From Stratiolaelaps scimitus (taxonomy: Eukaryota > Arthropoda > Arachnida > Mesostigmata > Laelapidae): a DNA stretch of 64,000 nucleotides. A program made the translations under genes and the position numbers. Positions 61,929-64,000 of this stretch are shown here, piece after piece. Where the stretch lies: NCBI GenBank assembly GCA_019614645.1, contig JABWDB010000002.1:20449501-20513500 (forward strand), read 5' to 3'. How positions within the stretch are numbered: position 1 is the stretch's first letter; each line of letters begins with the position of its first letter. The notes below the pieces were generated by a model. The model did no database searches. It was given only the letters and a program-made list of their open reading frames with translations, and had not been told where the DNA came from.

Positions 61929-64000
61929 ACTCGTCGTAACTCGGTAGTTCGAACGGAGTGAAGATGTTATTATTTTTCACGTTTGAGCGTCGTCATCGTC
62001 GAGGCAGGCGTCGCGGCCACCCGAGTCACACCCTCTTGCCACGATCATGCAGACCCGAGTGCACGACGAATGGCGATAGCTTTTCGGTGCTGTGTCGGGT
62101 TCTATCGGTCGTCCGCGCGCATGGTGGTGCTCCCAAGTCAACGAATGATAAGCGAACAAGCTAAAAGGGCAAGCCGGGGTACGCCGAGCGACAGATGACC
62201 GCCAGACCAGCTCAGACCACCCCCCCTCCCCACCACCAACGGATGACAAGCGGAAATAATGAACGATTAAGTGCGCAGACGAAAAGCAGTACTGAAGCCG
62301 CGTATCAATACTCGATCCAATACGGCTGCATTGGAAATGAAAAGATAAGCGTCAATCGTATAGAGAAGAGGGGAGAGGGTTGATGAGCCGGAATCAGCAC
62401 TGGCTTAGCTTGCCGATTTTACGGCTGCTGACTCCGATGGGATTTTGTAATAAAATGATGATGGCGAGGATGATGATGACGATAATAACTAAATGAATAA
62501 TATATTGATGTTTCAATCAGTAAATAAACTGAATATTGATATTTGCAGCGATAGAGCACTGCAGTGGATAGGCAGCGAATTTGCTTTGGGTTAAGTGTAT
62601 TTCTAAGGATTAATAACAAATATTGATAGGTATACAACACACGTATCATGAATTAGTGCCGCACAGTGATACCAAGTGGCTTGCCAAAGGAAGACCGTCA
62701 TATGGAGTCGTGGCTTTGCAAGTCTATTCTAGGTATGAGACACTGAATAAACAAAAATCGAAGCGGGCTTGATACGCTCATCATGGATAGGCTGGCGTTG
62801 CGCTTGCCAAAATCTTTATTCATATATAGTTTGTATAAAATATTACAAACACACCACACGCACACACACACATGTGGTATATATACCAAAGTCACATATG
62901 GCAGGTACATCCTTTCAAGGACTATATCTAATGCTATTCCTTAGTGGTCCTTAGTGATCTTCCCAGCAATTTTCGCTCAGCCAATGGAGGAAGACTAACG
63001 AACACCTCTGTTTTTGTTGTAATTTTTCCTCGCCACTTGCACAGAAAGCGGCATCATTGGCCTCATCTCGTTTGGCCAGCCATCACGGAGACTGGCTGGT
63101 TCGTCTGACCAGACAGTCGAGGGACTAAAATGACCGCTCGAGAAGTGGCTGCCCGGGGCTGCTGCAGCCACCGCCGCCGTTGTTCTGTTGCCGGTTTGAA
63201 GATAAATAATGCAATCAGGTCTTCTTGCTCCTCGTGCCGTCTTCCGGCAGGAGCGTCGACCAATAACGGAGTGGCGAAGCAATTGGCTTCGTAGTTCTCC
63301 GCTTGCCCCAGTTGACTTACAGTGTAGCGCTCTGTGGACGATTCGTTCAGGTCCCGTTGGCGAGGAAGAAGAAAAAAAAAATAGATGAGATCTCATCGTG
63401 CCATAAAGCGGCTGAAACATGCGGACGAAATTTCTCAAAAAAAAAAAAAATATGAAGAGAAGAAGTAGTGTGCACCGTCGAAACGCGTTCTGCAAAAGGA
63501 AAACACTCGGTTCCGGTGGCAGCAACGGGGAGCGTTTCAGCGACAGATAAATATCGACTGTCGGACGGCGGTGTCCGACTGATGGTCAGACGTTCGGGCT
63601 TTGTCGGGCAAAGCAGATTATATAGATCATCGTTGACCGATCTAGATGCTGCCGTCAATAATGCGATTGTACACTCATTAAGAACACAGATTAAGCGAGC
63701 TGTTTCGGCGACAATTAACATACGTAGTACGAGAGAAATTGCTCCTCCTGAACGGCAGCTTCTGCAAGCAAACTGGCGAAAGTGTCCTTCAGTGATAGAA
63801 GCTTGTCGACTTTCTGATATCATCAGTACTATCGAAGTGGTTTGGGAAACAGCGTACCATGGGCGTGCATGATAATGATTCGCTATCTCCAATAGCGAAT
63901 ACACTCGCGATAGCATAATTTGCACGCGGTGTTTTATCGTACAGCCAGCGTTTTCGGTGCGATTTCGAGGTATGTCCTCTATCCTGACCGGAATCAACAT

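Larger units (their letters stand above)
61400..62300. other. GC-rich block with CCG triplets
   Basis: CpG-dense, with GCCGCC runs near 61470-61510 and (CCG)n at 61910-61928, plus (AAT)n at 61733-61754. Frames here are Arg-rich by composition and not credible proteins. It could be a promoter or 5' UTR. Confidence 0.35.

Overview
This window is animal nuclear DNA, almost certainly from an arthropod. Nearly all of it is non-coding. Coding exons are short and separated by introns with canonical GT/AG borders, and (TA)n and trinucleotide microsatellites are common. The one gene I can identify with confidence belongs to ABC transporter subfamily H (ABCH), which is characteristic of arthropods. A mite or tick is plausible, but the sequence does not prove it.

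The ABCH gene is on the minus strand and spans 4834 to at least 35153. I rebuilt seven coding exons by matching reading phase across splice sites: 35153-34792, 13815-13568, 11467-11293, 11049-10641, 10371-9769, 6006-5517 and 5045-4834. Joined, they give one open frame of 832 residues. It has a complete nucleotide-binding domain (Walker A, Q-loop, LSGGQ signature, Walker B, H-loop) followed by a six-segment membrane domain, in the NBD-TMD order of ABCG/ABCH half-transporters. The first visible exon starts at a splice acceptor and has only one late Met, so the true start is probably in an exon upstream of 35153 that I could not find. Introns range from 243 bp to about 21 kb.

The 21-kb intron (13816-34791) holds a GC-rich, triplet-repeat block (about 14.9-17.7 kb), a 17-bp-arm hairpin beside a TA tract (21.8 kb), a possible plus-strand exon coding a signal peptide and a CxxC motif (22.9-23.2 kb), and a decayed mariner transposase (29.7-30.16 kb).

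From 35.2 to 64 kb I recognise no established gene. The most gene-like signal is a plus-strand ATG at 56428 that opens a textbook signal peptide and runs to a phase-0 donor at 56533. It lies in GC- and CAG-rich DNA that resembles a 5' exon or promoter. Similar GC-rich blocks lie at 42.6-44.5, 52.3-53.1 and 61.4-62.3 kb. A 280-bp structure at 58943-59222 carries one 60-70-nt unit three times in alternating orientation around TA-rich centres, which looks like nested or rearranged hairpin (MITE-type) elements.

I found no tRNA, rRNA, CRISPR array or prokaryotic-type operon.
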